A DNA stretch of 50,425 nucleotides from Sulfobacillus acidophilus (GCA_003023745.1 PXYV01000021.1:1-50425); one strand, 5' to 3'; shown: positions 23,804 to 33,484, numbered from the stretch's first letter. Numbers and translations: made by a program. Notes: generated by a model from the sequence alone, not told the origin.

Positions 23804-24157
23804 ATGTCACGGGTAAAAAGTGGCACCGTGCGGCACCGCCGTCACAAAAAGATTATGAAACTGGCTCGGGGATATCGAGGAGCTCGATCCCGCCATTTTC
23901 GCCCGGCCAACGAGGCGGTCATGCACAGCCTATGGTACGCCTATCAACACCGCAAGAAACGCAAGGGCGACTTTCGGCGCTTGTGGATTACACGGATTAA
24001 TGCGGCTGCGCGGATGAATGGCATGTCGTACAGCCGCTTGATGAACGGCTTAAAGCGGGCCGGCATCGGGTTAGATCGCAAGGTTCTGGCCGATCTGGCG
24101 GTGCGCGACATGGATAGTTTTCGAGTTTTGGTGGATAAGGCGAAAGCAGCGTTGTAA
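23804..24157 (+). CDS. rplT: 50S ribosomal protein L20
   Basis: This 117-residue protein begins [19 protein letters not shown] and continues with [20 protein letters not shown], the RNA-binding N-terminal arm. The globular C-domain includes [30 protein letters not shown] precedes ATG 23804. L20 is needed for early 50S assembly and, in Firmicutes, represses this operon through the leader. Its TAA overlaps the ATG of the methyltransferase gene as TAATG. Confidence 0.96.
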   Translation: MSRVKSGTVRHRRHKKIMKLARGYRGARSRHFRPANEAVMHSLWYAYQHRKKRKGDFRRLWITRINAAARMNGMSYSRLMNGLKRAGIGLDRKVLADLAVRDMDSFRVLVDKAKAAL

Positions 24158-24999
24158 TGGTCATTCAGCCGCTGGACACGGCCGACAATAAAACGATTCG
24201 GCAAATTAAGCGCCTCATTGCCAGCCGCACGGCGCGGAAGAAATCTCAAGAAACGGTGATCGAAGGGTACCGGTTGATTGAGGAGGCGCTGGCGGCTGGG
24301 GTGACACCCCGAGTGGTGGTCTATAGTCCCAAATGGGTGGAGCGGGCCGAGGGGCGGTCGTTTTTGATTCGCCTGCAAGCCTTATCCATCCATTTGTTCT
24401 ACGTGACTGACCGTCTTTTTGACGAGATCACACAGGTGGAGACGCCGCCAGGACTTCTGGCGGTGGTGCCAGTTCCGGAACCATTGCCGTTGCAGCGGGT
24501 GCTGGAACGTACGGATTATCCGTTGCTGTTACCGGTTGCGGTAGGAATTCAAGATCCAGGAAACTTGGGCACGCTGATGCGGGCGTCGCTCGCGAGTGGT
24601 GCGGCGAGCATGGCGATGGGACCTAACACGGTGGAAGCGTTTAATCCAAAGGCCATTCGGGCGTCGGCGGGTGCGGTGTTCCGGTTGCCTCTGGTTGAAT
24701 TAACGAGTCCGGACATGGCGCGTTTGCGGGAAGCTGGCGTGGGCGTCAAAGCAGCCACCGTCAGCGGAGGCACGCCTTACTATGACGTTGACTGGAGCGC
24801 GCCCACGGTGCTCTTGTTGGGCAACGAAGGCAACGGCTTAGACGAATCGTGGTTGGCTCAGGCGCAGACGGTCACCATCCCGATGTCTTGGGCAGCTGAT
24901 TCGTTAAACGTGTCGTTGGCCGGCGCCGTGATTTTGTTTCATGCGGCGTATGTGCGGCACAAAGCAGGCCTTGGCTTTGCACCGCCCGTTATGCTATAG
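24157..24999 (+). CDS. SpoU/TrmH-family RNA 2'-O-methyltransferase
   Basis: This is a 280-residue member of the SPOUT superfamily. The N-terminal 100 residues are an RNA-binding substrate domain (IKRLIASRTARKKSQETVIE). The knot domain follows, with GIQDPGNLGTLMRAS (motif 1), LLLGNEGNGLDE (motif 2) and IPMSWAADSLNVSLAG (motif 3), which bind SAM and the target ribose. Relatives such as the YsgA group lie next to rplT in Bacillus, the same place as here. The modified nucleotide, in rRNA or tRNA, is not known. The start overlaps the rplT stop by one base. Confidence 0.87.
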   Translation: MVIQPLDTADNKTIRQIKRLIASRTARKKSQETVIEGYRLIEEALAAGVTPRVVVYSPKWVERAEGRSFLIRLQALSIHLFYVTDRLFDEITQVETPPGLLAVVPVPEPLPLQRVLERTDYPLLLPVAVGIQDPGNLGTLMRASLASGAASMAMGPNTVEAFNPKAIRASAGAVFRLPLVELTSPDMARLREAGVGVKAATVSGGTPYYDVDWSAPTVLLLGNEGNGLDESWLAQAQTVTIPMSWAADSLNVSLAGAVILFHAAYVRHKAGLGFAPPVML

Positions 25000-25000
25000 T
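24971..25000 (+). promoter_or_regulatory. pheS promoter
   Basis: TTGGCT (24971-24976) and an extended -10 TGCTATAGT (24992-25000) with an 18-bp spacer overlap the end of the methyltransferase gene, just before the T-box leader. Confidence 0.65.
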
Positions 25001-25002
25001 CG

Positions 25003-25235
25003 CGATAACAACACGATGATCCAGAGGAGTAAACAGAAGGCAAATCGTATAGGGAGTGCTCTCGTGACTGCAAGGAGTGCCGGTTTGCTCTGTTGAAGTT
25101 CGCTGGGGAGTGCCTGCCTGAATTACAGTAGGGTGGGCCGGTCGAACCCGTTACGTTCTCGAGTGGGCCTGCGTCAGGCAGGCCAATGAAGGTGGTATCG
25201 CGGGAGCCCTCGTCCTTTTGGGGACGGGGATTTTT
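25003..25235 (+). promoter_or_regulatory. T-box riboswitch, phenylalanine
   Basis: The core AAGGTGGTATCGCGGG lies at 25189-25204. The terminator has an 8-bp stem CCTCGTCC/GGACGGGG (25208-25215, 25222-25229) and five T. The sequence GAAGTTCGCTGG carries TTC at 25099-25101 followed by G, a phenylalanine codon in specifier position. GGCCTG/CAGGCC forms the stem before the T-box. It should switch pheST on when tRNA-Phe is uncharged. Confidence 0.87.
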
Positions 25236-25270
25236 ATTGCCAGCCGCAGGTTGGCAGAAGGGCGGCAAAC

Positions 25271-26338
25271 ATGGAACAAGGCGGTACGCTTGAAGCGATA
25301 CAGCAAACGATAAGGCAAGCGGCAACTTTGGATGAGTTGAAGGAGATCCGCAATCAATGGGTCGGACGCAAGGGCCGTATTACCGAGCAAATGAAAGAGT
25401 TGTCAAGGCTGGCGCCTGACTTGCGTCGCGAACGTGGCGCTGAATTGAATGCGTGGCGCGAAAGCGTGTTGGCGGCATTGACGCGTCGTGAGGAAGAGCT
25501 GGTGGACTTAGAAGAGCGCCGCGCACTTGTGCATGAGCGGTTGGACTTAACCATTCCGGGGAGGCGTCCTGAGGTGGGGCTCTTGCATCCGTTGACCCGG
25601 GTGCGCCGTCGTATTGAAGATGTGTTCTTGCGCCTAGGATTCTCCCTTGCCTACGGACCTCAAGTTGAAAGCGAGTGGTACAATTTCGAGGCGCTCAACA
25701 TCCCGCCGGATCACCCGGCGCGCGATATGCAGGATTCGTTTTTCGTCGATGTGCCCGGATTGGTGCTGCGCACGCATACGTCACCGGTGCAAATACGCTC
25801 CATGCAGCGGCATCAGGGCAAATTGCCCGTTAAGATTATCGCGCCCGGCCTCACCTATCGGCGAGATGACGACGCCACCCACGTTCCCATGTTTCAGCAG
25901 GTGGAAGGACTGGTGGTTGACGAGGGCATCAGTTTAGCGGACTTAACCGGCACACTGACGGTGATGGCGCAAGAGTTGTTCGGCGATGGCGTCGACACAC
26001 GATTTCGCTCCAGCTACTTTCCTTTTACGGAGCCGTCAGTCGAAATGGATGTGACCTGTGCGGTTTGTCGGGGGGCGGGATGTCGTGTGTGCAAGGAAAC
26101 GGGCTGGGTCGAGATTTTAGGCTCGGGAGTGGTGCATCCGGTGGTATTGGAAAACGGTGGCTATGACCCGTCAATCGTGACCGGATTTGCGTTTGGCATG
26201 GGCATCGAACGCATTGCCATGAGAATTTTTGGGCTCGACGACCTTAGACTTTTGTACCAAAACGACGTTCGCTATCTCGACACGTTTCAAAGTGGGGAAG
26301 GGGATGGACCTGGTGATTTTAAGTCATCGCTGGCTTAG
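25271..26338 (+). CDS. pheS: Phenylalanyl-tRNA synthetase alpha subunit
   Basis: This is the 355-residue catalytic subunit. A coiled-coil arm fills the first 90 residues. LTRVRRRIEDVFLRLGF begins the class II core, PQVESEWYNFEALNIP and RTHTSPVQIRSM are substrate-binding segments, and FGMGIERIAMRIFGL is motif 3. A CxxC-type insertion, TCAVCRGAGCRVCKETGW, is the variant seen in several thermophilic and Firmicute PheS proteins and may bind zinc. ATG 25271 lies 36 bp after the T-box terminator. It overlaps pheT by 35 bases. Confidence 0.95.
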   Translation: MEQGGTLEAIQQTIRQAATLDELKEIRNQWVGRKGRITEQMKELSRLAPDLRRERGAELNAWRESVLAALTRREEELVDLEERRALVHERLDLTIPGRRPEVGLLHPLTRVRRRIEDVFLRLGFSLAYGPQVESEWYNFEALNIPPDHPARDMQDSFFVDVPGLVLRTHTSPVQIRSMQRHQGKLPVKIIAPGLTYRRDDDATHVPMFQQVEGLVVDEGISLADLTGTLTVMAQELFGDGVDTRFRSSYFPFTEPSVEMDVTCAVCRGAGCRVCKETGWVEILGSGVVHPVVLENGGYDPSIVTGFAFGMGIERIAMRIFGLDDLRLLYQNDVRYLDTFQSGEGDGPGDFKSSLA

Positions 26339-28646
26339 TCGACATCTTAACCCGTTGCCGGAACCGTCTCAGGTGGTTCGCGCGTTGGAACAATTGGGAA
26401 TCGAGGTGGTCGCACGACGCACCTATGGCGAGAATTTTGCGCAGGTCGAATTGGTCGAGGTGGTTACGCGCACGCCCCATCCCGATAGCGATCATTTGTC
26501 GCTGGTAACGGTCCGGCGCGGGTCAGGCGAACTCACGCAGATTGTGACCGGCGCTGACAACGGGTTTCCTCAGGATCGCTTGTGGTATGCGCCGCCCGGG
26601 ACGACGCTTGCGGACGGACGTACCATGGAGATCAAAATGTTGCGTGGCATTGCGTCACCTGGCATGTTGCTGTCGGCTGAGGAACTGGGTTATCAGGCAC
26701 CTGGCGGCGATCTCTGGGTATGGACCGCAGACGACCCGCTCGGCACGCGTTTTCTAGATGTCGTAGGCGGGGTGGATACCTTATACGATCTGGAGCTCAC
26801 GCCCAACATTGCCCAATATTTGCAAAGTGTCCGACGTATCGCGGCGGAATTGGCCGCTGTCTTAAATCTTGATGTCAGTCCTGCGACGCCCGAATTTACC
26901 TATGGAGCGGACCTTCGAGTCGAGGTGCAGAGTCTTGAACGCTGTTCCCTTTATGGACTGGTCCGCATGTCCCTGGTAGAAGGCCAAGTGTCGCCGCTCT
27001 GGCTGCAAACGTTATTGCGGGCAGTTGGACAGCGCGTGATTCATCCGGCTGTCGATATTACGAATTTTGTGCTGTGGGATTTGGGCGAACCCTTGCATGC
27101 ATTTGACGCCCGTCGCGTCGATGGGCATATTATCGTGCGGTTAGCACGGCCCCATGAGCAATTGCGGTTGTTGGACGGAACGACACTGACGCTAACCCCG
27201 GATGACCTCGTGATCGCGGATGAGCGGAAGGTTTTGGCGCTGGCGGGGATTATGGGCGGCGTAGATGCCGGAATTGCTGCGGACACGACCGAGATTTTGC
27301 TGGAGTGTGCCCACTTTGCGCCGCAAGGCATCTTTAAGAGCAGCCGGGCGCATCGTTTGAGCACCGATGCCGCTTTGCACTTTGGCCGGGGAACGGATCC
27401 TGAAGCGGTGTTGCAAGCACCGCGCTTGGTTCAGGATATTTTACACGCAGCGGGTGTTTTGCAACAAATCAGGGGCAGTTCACGGGTTGGACAGTTGGAG
27501 GCGCAGCGCAGCGTGCCTTTGGACTTCGCACGGATTCGGTCCCTGCTTGGCGTTGACTGGCCGGATGACGACATTTCCATGGCATTGCAGGGCTTTGGAT
27601 ACCAGTTAGAGGAAGGTGCAGCCGTGGTGCCGCGCTACCGACATGATGTCAGTGCGGTCAACGACTTAGCGGAGGACGTTGCTCGTTATTACGGCCTGGC
27701 GCGAATCCCCCGCACCCTGCCGGTGCAGCGCAGCGAATTGGCGCATCGCGATGCGGCAGCCATGTGGGACGAAGAAGTTCGCGACTTGGCGACTGCTTGC
27801 GGCTATCATGAGGTTATTACCCGCACCTTCAGTCATGCCCAACTCGACTCTCAATTTGCAGTTGGGCCGCGAGGCTCGGCGGTAGTGGTGACCAATCCGC
27901 TGCGGGCGGAGGAAAGTCTCTTGCGTCGCTTTTTGCTTCCCAGTTTACTGGAGGTGGTTCGCTACAATCGTTCCTACCATGATTTGCCCATTCGTATTTT
28001 TGAGGTCGGGTCGGTATTTCATCGAGTGGATGAACGTGTGATCGAGCAGCGGGAACTAGGCGTGGTATTAAGCCTTGACCCGACGCCGGAGTTCCCGCCT
28101 CGGCCGGCGGCATCGATTTATGACTTGACCGGCTTGGCCGATTATCTCTTTGAGCGCCTCGGCTGGTCCGCTCAGCGAGACGCTTTTGTGGACCCCCCGG
28201 CATTTTTGCATCCGGGTCGGGCGCAACGCATTACGAGCTCTTGCGGAGACATTGGGTACGTCGGGGAATTGCGTCCGCGTCTAGCAAGTCTATATCGAGT
28301 GCGCCGCCTGGGGGTTTTGGTGTTGCGCCTACCAGACGCGATCGAAAGGACGCGATCGAAGCCGGCAAGGCCGTCGCGGTTTCCAGAAGTGCAGCGCGAC
28401 CTCTCCTTAGTGGTTCCCGAAAAGGTGACGTACGCCGAATTGGCCGAGTGCCTGGACGCGCTTAAGATTGATATTTTGCGCGGCATGCGCCCGATTGATC
28501 GGTTTGAAGGCGCGTTTGGCACCTCGCTGACGGTTCGCATCACGTTTCAGTCCGACGTGACGACATTAACGGATGCGGCGGTGGATGAGATAATTAGTCA
28601 AATGTTGTTGGCGTTGTCGGATCGCGGTGTCGAACTGCGGCAATAA
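26304..28646 (+). CDS. pheT: Phenylalanyl-tRNA synthetase beta subunit
   Basis: This is the 780-residue partner of PheS. The frame is open from 26229, but ATG 26304 (MDLVILSHRWLSRHL) is chosen because it has GGGGAAGGGG upstream and matches the usual PheT start. The order is an EMAP-like tRNA-binding domain (RTPHPDSDHLSLVTV), a B3/B4 editing domain (about residues 200-390), a B5 domain, a catalytic-like core (ITRTFSHAQL) and the C-terminal ferredoxin-fold anticodon domain (RPSRFPEVQRDLSLVV). The start lies within the pheS end, so translation is coupled. All domains are present. Confidence 0.95.
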   Translation: MDLVILSHRWLSRHLNPLPEPSQVVRALEQLGIEVVARRTYGENFAQVELVEVVTRTPHPDSDHLSLVTVRRGSGELTQIVTGADNGFPQDRLWYAPPGTTLADGRTMEIKMLRGIASPGMLLSAEELGYQAPGGDLWVWTADDPLGTRFLDVVGGVDTLYDLELTPNIAQYLQSVRRIAAELAAVLNLDVSPATPEFTYGADLRVEVQSLERCSLYGLVRMSLVEGQVSPLWLQTLLRAVGQRVIHPAVDITNFVLWDLGEPLHAFDARRVDGHIIVRLARPHEQLRLLDGTTLTLTPDDLVIADERKVLALAGIMGGVDAGIAADTTEILLECAHFAPQGIFKSSRAHRLSTDAALHFGRGTDPEAVLQAPRLVQDILHAAGVLQQIRGSSRVGQLEAQRSVPLDFARIRSLLGVDWPDDDISMALQGFGYQLEEGAAVVPRYRHDVSAVNDLAEDVARYYGLARIPRTLPVQRSELAHRDAAAMWDEEVRDLATACGYHEVITRTFSHAQLDSQFAVGPRGSAVVVTNPLRAEESLLRRFLLPSLLEVVRYNRSYHDLPIRIFEVGSVFHRVDERVIEQRELGVVLSLDPTPEFPPRPAASIYDLTGLADYLFERLGWSAQRDAFVDPPAFLHPGRAQRITSSCGDIGYVGELRPRLASLYRVRRLGVLVLRLPDAIERTRSKPARPSRFPEVQRDLSLVVPEKVTYAELAECLDALKIDILRGMRPIDRFEGAFGTSLTVRITFQSDVTTLTDAAVDEIISQMLLALSDRGVELRQ

Positions 28647-28732
28647 TTTTTGCTACGCCCTCGTCTCTGGCAGGAGATTGGCCCGGTTGTCGAGAACACG
28701 TAAGTAATATATGCAAAAGGGGCGAGCGCCTT

Positions 28733-29014
28733 GTGAATGAGCCAATTCGAACGACAGTCAGCATTTACGGGGATGATTATGCGCTGGTAGGAGACCTGCC
28801 GCAAGAGGTGGTTCAGGCGTTGGCGTTTCATGTCGATAGCCGACTTCGCGTGCTCGCATCCAAGAATCCTCGCACCAGCCAGAACCGTCTGGCTGTACTG
28901 GCTGCTATGACGATTGCGGAAGAGTTGTTTCGACTGCAAGAAGAACACCAAAAACTAGTCGCAACGATGCAGCAACAGTGGCGGTCCAAACGTGGGGCGA
29001 AAGACGCGACATGA
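28733..29014 (+). CDS. zapA: Cell division protein ZapA
   Basis: This 93-residue protein starts at GTG 28733 and has the ZapA pattern. A short beta N-terminus (TTVSIYGDDYALVGDLPQEV) is followed by a long helix (SQNRLAVLAAMTIAEELFRL) that forms a coiled coil. ZapA binds FtsZ and bundles its filaments at the division site. In Firmicutes it often lies between pheT and mutS2, as here. The ribosome site is weak (GGGGCGAG). Confidence 0.85.
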   Translation: MNEPIRTTVSIYGDDYALVGDLPQEVVQALAFHVDSRLRVLASKNPRTSQNRLAVLAAMTIAEELFRLQEEHQKLVATMQQQWRSKRGAKDAT

Positions 29015-29035
29015 ATCGCCGCCTGCCCATGTAAC

Positions 29036-29084
29036 TGGTATAATCGGCATAACCGGAACACAGGTCGGAACCCCCGGCCTGTGT
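29036..29084 (+). promoter_or_regulatory. mutS2 promoter with 5'-leader hairpin
   Basis: An extended -10 box TGGTATAAT lies at 29036-29044. The expected start is near 29051, and the transcript would open almost at once with an 11-bp stem ACACAGGTCGG (29058-29068) and CCGGCCTGTGT (29074-29084) around a 5-nt loop. Only CTTTG follows it, so it may stabilise the mRNA 5' end as easily as terminate. Confidence 0.5.
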
Positions 29085-29104
29085 CTTTGTGAAGCGAGGC
29101 GAAC

Positions 29105-31453
29105 ATGGCGACGCAACTGTCCGATCCTTTGACGGCCTTGGGCTTTAATACGGTGATAGAACGGTTGGCGAGTTACGCGCAAACGTCGATGGGCCGCCAA
29201 AGCCTCCTGCATTTGACGCTGCAGACTGACCCCCAGGTACTCGTTGATGATCAGGCGTCCGTCGGTGAGAGTGTACGCTGGATTGAGCAGGGATTGCCGA
29301 CCGCTTTAGGTGCGGCGGACCTGGCACCTTTATTGGAGCGGGTTCGCAAGGGCGGGGTGCTGGCGGCGTCGGAACTGGTCAATATCCGTCGCACTACCGA
29401 GATCTTCGCGGAACTGACGCAAGTCGTCGAACCGGCCAACTATCCACAGATTGCCCAGCACGTACGAGGGGTCACGGTGCCTCAGAGCGTGATTGACGCT
29501 ATCGCCGAGGCTATCGACGCCGATGGCTTGGTACGGGACCAGGCTTCGGCGTCGCTCTTGGACATTCGTCGTCAAATTCATCAAATTGAACGAGAGATTG
29601 ATGATGTTTTTGACCGGATATTAAAGAGTGGCCAGTGGCTACGATATTTGCAGGATGCTTTGGTCACTGTGCGCTATGGACGGCGCGTGATTCCGGTCAA
29701 GAACGAATTTCGGAATAATGTGCCCGGAATTGTTCACGATCAATCGGGCAGTGGTCAGACTGTTTTCATCGAGCCGTTGGCGGTGGTCGAGCGGCAAAAC
29801 CGATTGACCATCCGTCGGCAGGAAGAAGCGCGTGAAATTGAGCGGATTTTAGCGGCCTTGACAGCTAAAGTCGCGCAAGTGACCGATGTATTAAGCCGCA
29901 TACAGACGCAATTGGCATGGTTTGACAACCGCTTGGCACGAGCGCGCTACGGATTGGCGCTGAATGGAACGTTTGCTAAATTAGGCGGGGAACAGTTGCA
30001 ACTGGTGGGCGCGCGTCATCCCTTGTTAGAGAACCCCGTTCCCATATCAATCAGCTTGTCGCGTCAGCGCCCTGCGGTCATTATCACGGGACCCAACACG
30101 GGCGGCAAGACGGTCGCGCTAAAGACGGTCGGACTCGTGACCGTGATGGCATTGGCCGGATTGATGGTGCCGGCCGAGGACGGCACGGTGATCCCGATCT
30201 ATCACCAAATCTTGGCGGATATCGGCGATGAACAGAGTTTGGAGCAAAGTCTGTCAACCTTTTCAGCGCATCTTTTGCGGTTAATTGCCATGTTGACGCA
30301 AGCCGACGCCCAGACCTTGTGTCTGGTGGACGAAATCGGGGCGGGTACCGATCCGGAGGAAGGATCGGTGTTGGCAGAAGTGATGGTGCGCCACTTGGTG
30401 GACCGACAAGCTTCCCTGATCGCCAGTACCCACTACAGTCGTCTGAAACTTTTGGCTCTGCGCGATCCACGCATTCAAAACGCGTTGGTCGAGTTTGACC
30501 GCGAGACCCTCACGCCAACCTACCATCTGGTGATGGGCGCGCCCGGCAGTTCGCATGCGTTTTACATTGCTCGTCGATTGGGCCTGCCGGAATTTCTTGT
30601 CGACCAGGCAGAGCAACTGCTGGATGAAGATGCCATGCATCTGTCCGATGCGATTGTGGAGATTAATCGGCTGGAGCAAGCGTTGCGAGTACAAGAAGAA
30701 GCGTTGCGGACGCGTGAGAGTGAATTGCAGGCACGAGAACGGCAAGTGGCCGAACGGGAATCCCGGCTTGAACAGGCGTGGCAGCGGGAGCGCGAAAAGA
30801 CGTTGAAAGCGTGGCGCCGCGAATTGGATGAAATGCGTGATAAATTTGGGCAAGCTCTCGAACTGGTCCGTCAAACGGAAGGCCGTGAACGGGCACGGGC
30901 GCTTGAACAGTTGCGGGAGCAATACCGGGGCTTGGCCCAAGTGCCGAAGGGTCTAGTCGATCAACCCGCGGCCGGGACTCCGCCCGAAAAGGTGGGGGAA
31001 CGCGTGCGGGTTGCCGGTTTTTCTGAGATTGGCACGGTGACGGAGCTGGCTGGGCGCACTGCGACGGTCGAGATCGGAGCCTTGCGGATGAAGCTCTTAA
31101 TCGGTGACCTGGAGCGGGTGGGTGACACGGGCGAGGCACCGGCTAAATCTGTTCGCGTCCAAAGCGGCCATCGGGCGATGAGCCAGGAGAAGAGTCGAAC
31201 GTTGGGCCTTGAGGTGGATTTGCGCGGCATGACGCAGGAGGAAGCGTTGGAGGTCTTGGACAAATACCTGGATGACGCGGTGTTGGCGGGCGCCCCCTTT
31301 GTCCGCATTATTCATGGGAAGGGAACGGGTGTGTTAAGGCGGGCGGTCGGCCAGGCTTTGCGCGGTGACTCCCGCGTCGTCCGCTATCGTTTGGGAGAAT
31401 CCGGCGAAGGTGGGGATGGGGTGACCGTGGCCATATTAGAGGAGCCGCTCTGA
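29105..31453 (+). CDS. mutS2: MutS2 ATPase/endonuclease
   Basis: This is a 782-residue protein of the MutS2 type. It lacks the mismatch-binding N-domain of MutS. After the clamp and core helices come Walker A GPNTGGKTVALKT (about residue 330) and Walker B LCLVDEIGAGTDPEEGS. A long charged coiled coil follows (residues about 515-620), and a C-terminal Smr domain has LEVDLRGMTQEEALEVL and the IIHGKGTGVLR signature. MutS2 proteins act on recombination intermediates and, in Bacillus, on collided ribosomes. ATG 29105 follows GCGAGGCG. The domain set is complete and the length normal. Confidence 0.94.
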   Translation: MATQLSDPLTALGFNTVIERLASYAQTSMGRQSLLHLTLQTDPQVLVDDQASVGESVRWIEQGLPTALGAADLAPLLERVRKGGVLAASELVNIRRTTEIFAELTQVVEPANYPQIAQHVRGVTVPQSVIDAIAEAIDADGLVRDQASASLLDIRRQIHQIEREIDDVFDRILKSGQWLRYLQDALVTVRYGRRVIPVKNEFRNNVPGIVHDQSGSGQTVFIEPLAVVERQNRLTIRRQEEAREIERILAALTAKVAQVTDVLSRIQTQLAWFDNRLARARYGLALNGTFAKLGGEQLQLVGARHPLLENPVPISISLSRQRPAVIITGPNTGGKTVALKTVGLVTVMALAGLMVPAEDGTVIPIYHQILADIGDEQSLEQSLSTFSAHLLRLIAMLTQADAQTLCLVDEIGAGTDPEEGSVLAEVMVRHLVDRQASLIASTHYSRLKLLALRDPRIQNALVEFDRETLTPTYHLVMGAPGSSHAFYIARRLGLPEFLVDQAEQLLDEDAMHLSDAIVEINRLEQALRVQEEALRTRESELQARERQVAERESRLEQAWQREREKTLKAWRRELDEMRDKFGQALELVRQTEGRERARALEQLREQYRGLAQVPKGLVDQPAAGTPPEKVGERVRVAGFSEIGTVTELAGRTATVEIGALRMKLLIGDLERVGDTGEAPAKSVRVQSGHRAMSQEKSRTLGLEVDLRGMTQEEALEVLDKYLDDAVLAGAPFVRIIHGKGTGVLRRAVGQALRGDSRVVRYRLGESGEGGDGVTVAILEEPL

Positions 31454-31475
31454 TCTTTTTACCAAGGTAGGGCTA

Positions 31476-31484
31476 TGCTATACT
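31476..31484 (+). promoter_or_regulatory. tyrS promoter (extended -10)
   Basis: TGCTATACT at 31476-31484 is an extended -10 box 27 bp before the tyrS start. The -35 side is poor. The leader is too short for a T-box. Confidence 0.5.
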
Positions 31485-31511
31485 CACCGCAGTAACGTCA
31501 GGAGGCAACAG

Positions 31512-32732
31512 GTGCAGGACATTGCAGCAATTGTGGAATCGTTGGTGAATGGGGCCGACGATGTCGTGAGCCCGGAATTATTGGCGGAGAAGCTAGAGCG
31601 CTCACGGCGCACCCAGACACCACTCATTGTCAAATTGGGCGTTGATCCCACGGCACCGGACATCCACTTGGGGCATACGGTGGTGTTGGAAAAACTCAGA
31701 CAATTTCAGGAACTGGGCCATCAGGTTGTGTTTCTGATTGGAGATATGACAGGTCGGATCGGGGATCCGAGCGGTCGTTCTGACACACGTCGACAACTCG
31801 CCAAGGCAGACGTCGAAGCGTTTGCGCGAACGTACGTGGCGCAGGCCAGTAAAGTCTTGAGTGCCGAACGGCTAACCTTGAGATATAACAGCGAATGGCT
31901 GGAACCGTTGAATCTTGCTGACCTGATCGGGTTAATGAGTCATGTCACATTAGCTCGCATTTTGGAACGCGATGACTTTCAGGATCGTTTTTCTGAGCAC
32001 TACCCGATTCATTTGCATGAACTACTGTACCCTCTGATGCAAGCCTACGATTCCGTGGCGCTTAAAGCCGACGTGGAACTAGGCGGGACGGATCAGCGTT
32101 TTAACATTTTGACCGCGCGCCAGATTCAAGAGGCGTTCGGGATGGAGCCGGAAGTCGGGATTTTTATGCCGCTTTTAGAGGGCACCGACGGCGTTCGGAA
32201 AATGTCCAAGTCGCTTGGGAACTACATTGGCATTGAAGAGCCAGCGGAAGAAATATTTGGCAAAGTAATGTCGATTCCAGACAGCCTCATGGCCCGTTGG
32301 TACCAACTCCTCTTGGGAGAACGCCCCGAAAAAATTGCTGCGGCATTGGCTGAGGAAGGCAATCCGCGGAACCTGAAGGCTCAATTAGCGCGCCGGATTA
32401 CGGCGCGATTTTGGGGTGAGGCGAATGCCGAGCGAGCCGAAGCGGCGTTTGATCGCACGTTTCGCGATCGGCAAGTGCCCGAGGACGCGCCGCGTTTGCC
32501 GTATGCAGAGTGGATGCGCAAGACAGGCGCGATTAACTTGGTGGCGGGGTTGCCTGGTATACCCAGCCGACAGGAAGCGCGCCGCCTATTAAGCCAGGGC
32601 GCGGTTACGGTGGATGGTGAGCGGATCGACACGGCAACGGAGGTCTCTTTAAAGCCGGGATCTTGGATTCGTGTGGGTAGACGCCGTTATTTTCGCATCG
32701 AGTCATCGGACACTGAAATCGGTACCGTATGA
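31512..32732 (+). CDS. tyrS: Tyrosyl-tRNA synthetase
   Basis: This is a 406-residue class I synthetase starting at GTG 31512 after TCAGGAGGC. The HIGH motif is HLGHT in PTAPDIHLGHTVVLEKL, and the tyrosine-binding loop includes YPLMQAYDSVALKADVELGG, with GGTDQRFN. KMSKS appears as VRKMSKSLGNY, the TyrZ-like variant rather than the KFGKT of the main Bacillus TyrS. A C-terminal S4 domain (SRQEARRLLSQGAVTVDGE) binds the tRNA. Unlike thrS and pheS it has no T-box. Its last four bases overlap the next gene (ATGA). Confidence 0.95.
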   Translation: MQDIAAIVESLVNGADDVVSPELLAEKLERSRRTQTPLIVKLGVDPTAPDIHLGHTVVLEKLRQFQELGHQVVFLIGDMTGRIGDPSGRSDTRRQLAKADVEAFARTYVAQASKVLSAERLTLRYNSEWLEPLNLADLIGLMSHVTLARILERDDFQDRFSEHYPIHLHELLYPLMQAYDSVALKADVELGGTDQRFNILTARQIQEAFGMEPEVGIFMPLLEGTDGVRKMSKSLGNYIGIEEPAEEIFGKVMSIPDSLMARWYQLLLGERPEKIAAALAEEGNPRNLKAQLARRITARFWGEANAERAEAAFDRTFRDRQVPEDAPRLPYAEWMRKTGAINLVAGLPGIPSRQEARRLLSQGAVTVDGERIDTATEVSLKPGSWIRVGRRRYFRIESSDTEIGTV

Positions 32733-33484
32733 AGGGATTGGACATGACAAAAGAGGATGACGCACAGCAGGGATGGGATTTTATGGCCAATCGCGAATGG
32801 GAACAAGCGGAGATGGCGTTTCGTCAGGTGTTGGCGGTTGACCCTTTTTATCCCGATGCGCTGACGGGCATGGCCGCTTTGTACCTGCGGTTGGACGAGA
32901 TTGAACAAGCTCGCGAACTGTGCGAAATGGCGACATCGCAAGCGGAACGCGCGTTGCCGCGTACCAAGCGCCACACCGGCTGGGAAGACGAATCGGTTCG
33001 CCCCTATTTGCGCGCGCTCTACTATTTAGCGTTGACGTACATTCGCCAGGAGGCTTGGGCGCTGGCGCAGCCAGCGCTGGAGGAAATCGTGGCATGGGAC
33101 GTAGGCGGCATGGAAGGAGAGGCGCTCGATTTATTGGCGCAGGTACTGCACCGCATTGGCCGGGTGGAAGAGGCGGTTCACGCCTATGTACAAGCTGCCG
33201 AGTACTTGCCCGAGGATTATTACACGGCTGGGCTTTTATTATGGCGGCGTGGCAAGCGGCGGGAGGCTGAGCGTTTTTGGCGTCGAGCGCTTGAACACTG
33301 TCCCGGACTGGCGACCTTGATTGTTCATTTTCCCCGCGTCTTGCCCAATCCGCGCGGAGTGTTGCACGATCCCGATTTCGGACGGATGGTGGAGTACCTG
33401 GAATATCAAGGCGAGTTGTGGGACGACGCCAGCAAAGCCGAACTAGCCAGTTTGTGGCAAAAGCGCGTCGTGCATCACGGGTAA
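32729..33484 (+). CDS. Tetratricopeptide-repeat protein
   Basis: This is a 251-residue soluble protein. The ATG at 32729 overlaps the tyrS stop; ATG 32744 (MTKEDDAQQG) is an alternative. At least three helical repeats show TPR spacing: ANREWEQAEMAFRQVLAVDP, FYPDALTGMAALYLRLDEIE, and later VLHRIGRVEEAVHAYVQAAE. TPR proteins are scaffolds for protein contacts. No enzymatic motif or signal peptide is present. Translational coupling to tyrS suggests shared expression rather than a known shared function. Confidence 0.75.
   Translation: MKGLDMTKEDDAQQGWDFMANREWEQAEMAFRQVLAVDPFYPDALTGMAALYLRLDEIEQARELCEMATSQAERALPRTKRHTGWEDESVRPYLRALYYLALTYIRQEAWALAQPALEEIVAWDVGGMEGEALDLLAQVLHRIGRVEEAVHAYVQAAEYLPEDYYTAGLLLWRRGKRREAERFWRRALEHCPGLATLIVHFPRVLPNPRGVLHDPDFGRMVEYLEYQGELWDDASKAELASLWQKRVVHHG

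Noticed and set aside
31441..31511. T-box before tyrS
   Set aside because: The leader is only about 30 nt and lacks the T-box core and terminator.
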